From Metabacillus rhizolycopersici (GTDB lineage: Bacteria; Bacillota; Bacilli; Bacillales; Bacillaceae), in NCBI RefSeq assembly GCF_020075705.1, contig NZ_JAIQUM010000029.1, positions 1 to 59,076 of the forward strand: a stretch of 59,076 nucleotides of DNA, written 5' to 3'. Positions 57,331-59,076 of the stretch are shown piece by piece. The notes under the pieces are model-generated. The model made no database searches. It saw only the letters and a program-made list of their open reading frames with translations, and had not been told where the DNA came from. A program made the position numbers and the translations under genes. How positions within the stretch are numbered: the first letter of the stretch is position 1; each line of letters starts with the position of its first letter.

Positions 57331-58653
57331 ATGAAAAAATATTTTCAATTTGAAGAATTAGGTACGAATTATCGCCGTGAATTTATTGGGGGATTAACGA
57401 CCTTCTTGTCGATGGCATATATCTTGTTTGTAAATCCATTAACCCTATCATTGAGTGCAGTTCCTGATTTACCTGCTGAAATGAGAATGGATCAAGGTGC
57501 AGTGTTCGTAGCTACTGCAATTGCTGCAGCCGTTGGGTCGTTGCTTATGGGATTCATAGCTAAATATCCAATAGCGCTCGCACCAGGGATGGGGATAAAT
57601 GCATTTTTCTCATTTACTGTCATTTTAACAATGGGTATCCCTTGGCAAACTGCGTTATCAGGTACGTTAGTTTCGGGTATCGTCTTTATTTTACTTACGT
57701 TATCGGGGTTGAGAGAGAAAATTATTAATTCAATTCCTACTGAGCTTAAATATGCTGTAGGTGCAGGTATTGGGGTTTACATTACATTTATCGGCTTCCA
57801 AAACGCCGGAATTATCGTGAACAATGATGCAACCTTAGTCGGACTCGGGGATTTATCAAAGCCAACAACGCTCTTAGCGATTTTTGGTGTTGTTTTGACA
57901 GTCATTCTAATGGTTCGTGGCGTTAAAGGTGGAATCTTCTATAGCATGATCATTACTGCAATAGTAGGAATGATTTTTAAGCTAATTAATGTTCCGACCC
58001 AAATTGTCGGATCTATCCCAAGTATAGAACCAACCTTTGGTCAAGCACTAATGAATTTAGATCAAATTTTTACGATTGAAATGTTAGTTGTCATTATTAC
58101 TTTTCTTTTTGTAGACTTCTTTGATACTGCGGGCACATTAGTAGCGGTAGCGAATCAGGCGGGATTAATGAAGGAAAATAAACTGCCTAGGGCCGGAAAA
58201 GCTTTGTTTGCGGATGCGGCCGCCACAGTAGTAGGTGCGATTGTAGGTACATCTACCACTACATCTTATATCGAATCAAGTGCGGGAGTTGCAGCAGGTG
58301 CCAGAACAGGGTTTGCATCAGTTGTTACAGGTGGGCTTTTCTTACTAGCTTTGTTCTTTTCACCATTGTTAGGAGTAATTACTCCAGCAGTAACTGCGCC
58401 AGCCTTAATTATAGTAGGTGTACTAATGGTGTCATCATTAGGGAAAATTGATTGGGAACGTTTTGAAATTGCAGTCCCGGCATTCTTAACGATTATTGTG
58501 ATGCCATTATCATATAGTATTGCAACTGGTATTGCGATCGGCTTCATTTTCTATCCTATTACAATGGCTTTAAAGGGAAGAGCGAAAGAAATACATCCAA
58601 TCATGTATGGGCTGTTTGTTATTTTTATTTTGTATTTTATTTTCATAGTATAA
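57331..58653 (+). CDS. pbuG: hypoxanthine/guanine permease PbuG
   Basis: 440-aa membrane transporter of the AzgA-like NCS2 group with about 12-14 helices. Typical stretches are GLTTFLSMAYILFVNP, LAPGMGINAFFSF, VDFFDTAGTLVAVANQAGL and GTSTTTSYIESSAGVAAGARTG. Length equals that of B. subtilis PbuG. ATG 57331 follows TAGGGGGT. The guanine riboswitch and the neighbouring guaA support the substrate. Confidence 0.95.
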   Translation: MKKYFQFEELGTNYRREFIGGLTTFLSMAYILFVNPLTLSLSAVPDLPAEMRMDQGAVFVATAIAAAVGSLLMGFIAKYPIALAPGMGINAFFSFTVILTMGIPWQTALSGTLVSGIVFILLTLSGLREKIINSIPTELKYAVGAGIGVYITFIGFQNAGIIVNNDATLVGLGDLSKPTTLLAIFGVVLTVILMVRGVKGGIFYSMIITAIVGMIFKLINVPTQIVGSIPSIEPTFGQALMNLDQIFTIEMLVVIITFLFVDFFDTAGTLVAVANQAGLMKENKLPRAGKALFADAAATVVGAIVGTSTTTSYIESSAGVAAGARTGFASVVTGGLFLLALFFSPLLGVITPAVTAPALIIVGVLMVSSLGKIDWERFEIAVPAFLTIIVMPLSYSIATGIAIGFIFYPITMALKGRAKEIHPIMYGLFVIFILYFIFIV

Positions 58654-58658
58654 AGAGG

Positions 58659-58702
58659 AAAGAGAGGAAGGTGGTGCATTGCGCTATTTTCCTCTCTTTT
58701 TA
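58659..58702 (+). terminator. terminator after pbuG
   Basis: Stem AAGAGAGGAA/TTCCTCTCTT followed by Ts. Confidence 0.8.
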
Positions 58703-58742
58703 ATATGATTGGAAAAAACATTTGAGAAATATGATTTTTTTG

Positions 58743-58771
58743 TTGACTCTACAATTGATTGCTGATAATAT
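58743..58771 (+). promoter_or_regulatory. rRNA operon promoter P1
   Basis: TTGACT (58743-58748), 17-base spacer, TAATAT (58766-58771); an overlapping TATAAT follows. Confidence 0.75.
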
Positions 58772-58834
58772 AATAAAAGTCAGTTGCGAGTTATACAAAA
58801 CTTCGGTTTTTGAAAAAACACTTTTAAAAAAGTG

Positions 58835-58863
58835 TTGACACAATAACTCAGATATGGTAAATT
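58835..58863 (+). promoter_or_regulatory. rRNA operon promoter P2 and leader
   Basis: TTGACA (58835-58840), 17-base spacer, TAAATT (58858-58863). The leader then has TGATCTTTGAAAACTAAACA near 58899-58918, like the boxA antitermination region of Bacillus rRNA operons. Confidence 0.8.
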
Positions 58864-58995
58864 GATAAAGTCGCTTCTGAGAGAAACGACATAACAAATG
58901 ATCTTTGAAAACTAAACAAAACCAAGCGTGCCAACGTTAATTTCGATTGACAAAAACGTACTATATAGTACAAAACTTATGAGCAAGTCAAACAC

Positions 58996-59076
58996 TTTAT
59001 TGGAGAGTTTGATCCTGGCTCAGGACGAACGCTGGCGGCGTGCCTAATACATGCAAGTCGAGCGAATTGATGGGAG
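58996..59076 (+). rRNA. rrs: 16S ribosomal RNA (5' end, cut by window)
   Basis: TTTATTGGAGAGTTTGATCC, then the CTGGCTCAGGACGAACGCTGGCGGCGTGCCTAATACATGCAAGTCGAGCG region of Bacillus 16S. The gene continues past the window. Confidence 0.98.

Overview
The window is chromosomal DNA from a low-GC, spore-former-type Bacillaceae. The evidence is Bacillus-like 5S, 16S and tRNA sequences, a gene order close to that of Bacillus subtilis (thiL-tsaE-tsaB-rimI-tsaD, ydiF, moaC, rex, tatAy/tatCy, ydiK, ydiL, groESL ... yeaC, yeaD, yebA, guaA, pbuG), a CIRCE operator, and frequent GTG/TTG starts. The genus cannot be fixed from the sequence. It runs from the 3' end of one rRNA operon (5S, tRNA-fMet, tRNA-Asp) to the promoters and first bases of the next (16S), both on the + strand.

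Layout. (1) 1-12.1 kb is backbone: thiamine-phosphate kinase, the t6A tRNA-modification set, an ABC-F ATPase, MoaC, Rex, a TatA/TatC pair, YdiK/YdiL and groES-groEL. Two small IS200/IS605-like elements without ORFs lie here, one before thiL and one between groES and groEL. A DnaA-box cluster lies between tsaD and ydiF. (2) 13.7-41.6 kb is an array of integrated islands at the 3' end of groEL. The last codons of groEL (17-21 bp) recur at 27.94, 29.95, 37.17 and 41.31 kb. A tyrosine integrase or a 3' relic of one follows each copy, and copy-specific direct repeats lie nearby. The segments carry: a decayed phage-like region plus a complete [NiFe]-hydrogenase locus (hypABFCDE, a cytochrome b5-like protein, small and large subunits, maturation protease) and a cupin protein; a tail-collar protein with about 20 His-x-His repeats; a glucitol locus (gutR, gutB, gutP, fructokinase); and a foreign-looking ABC transporter pair. 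(3) 41.6-50.3 kb is accessory chromosome: HAD phosphatase, ferredoxin pseudogene, AraC regulator opposite a GH3 glycosidase, CAP-domain protein and chemotaxis receptor. (4) 50.5-58.7 kb is backbone again: a MoxR/DUF58/transglutaminase operon, then guaA and pbuG, each behind its own guanine-type purine riboswitch and terminator.

Working together. The hydrogenase locus encodes everything expected for Ni-Fe(CN)2CO site assembly, plus a soluble (no Tat signal) group-2-like enzyme whose likely electron partner is the translationally coupled b5-like protein. The glucitol cluster gives sensing, uptake, oxidation to fructose and phosphorylation. guaA and pbuG make or import guanine and are both switched by it. 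The dispersed ~150-bp repeat (copies near 5.0, 9.7, 42.8 and 57.1 kb, fragment at 46.8 kb) has a central hairpin with compensatory base changes, and its full copies contain a perfect DnaA box.
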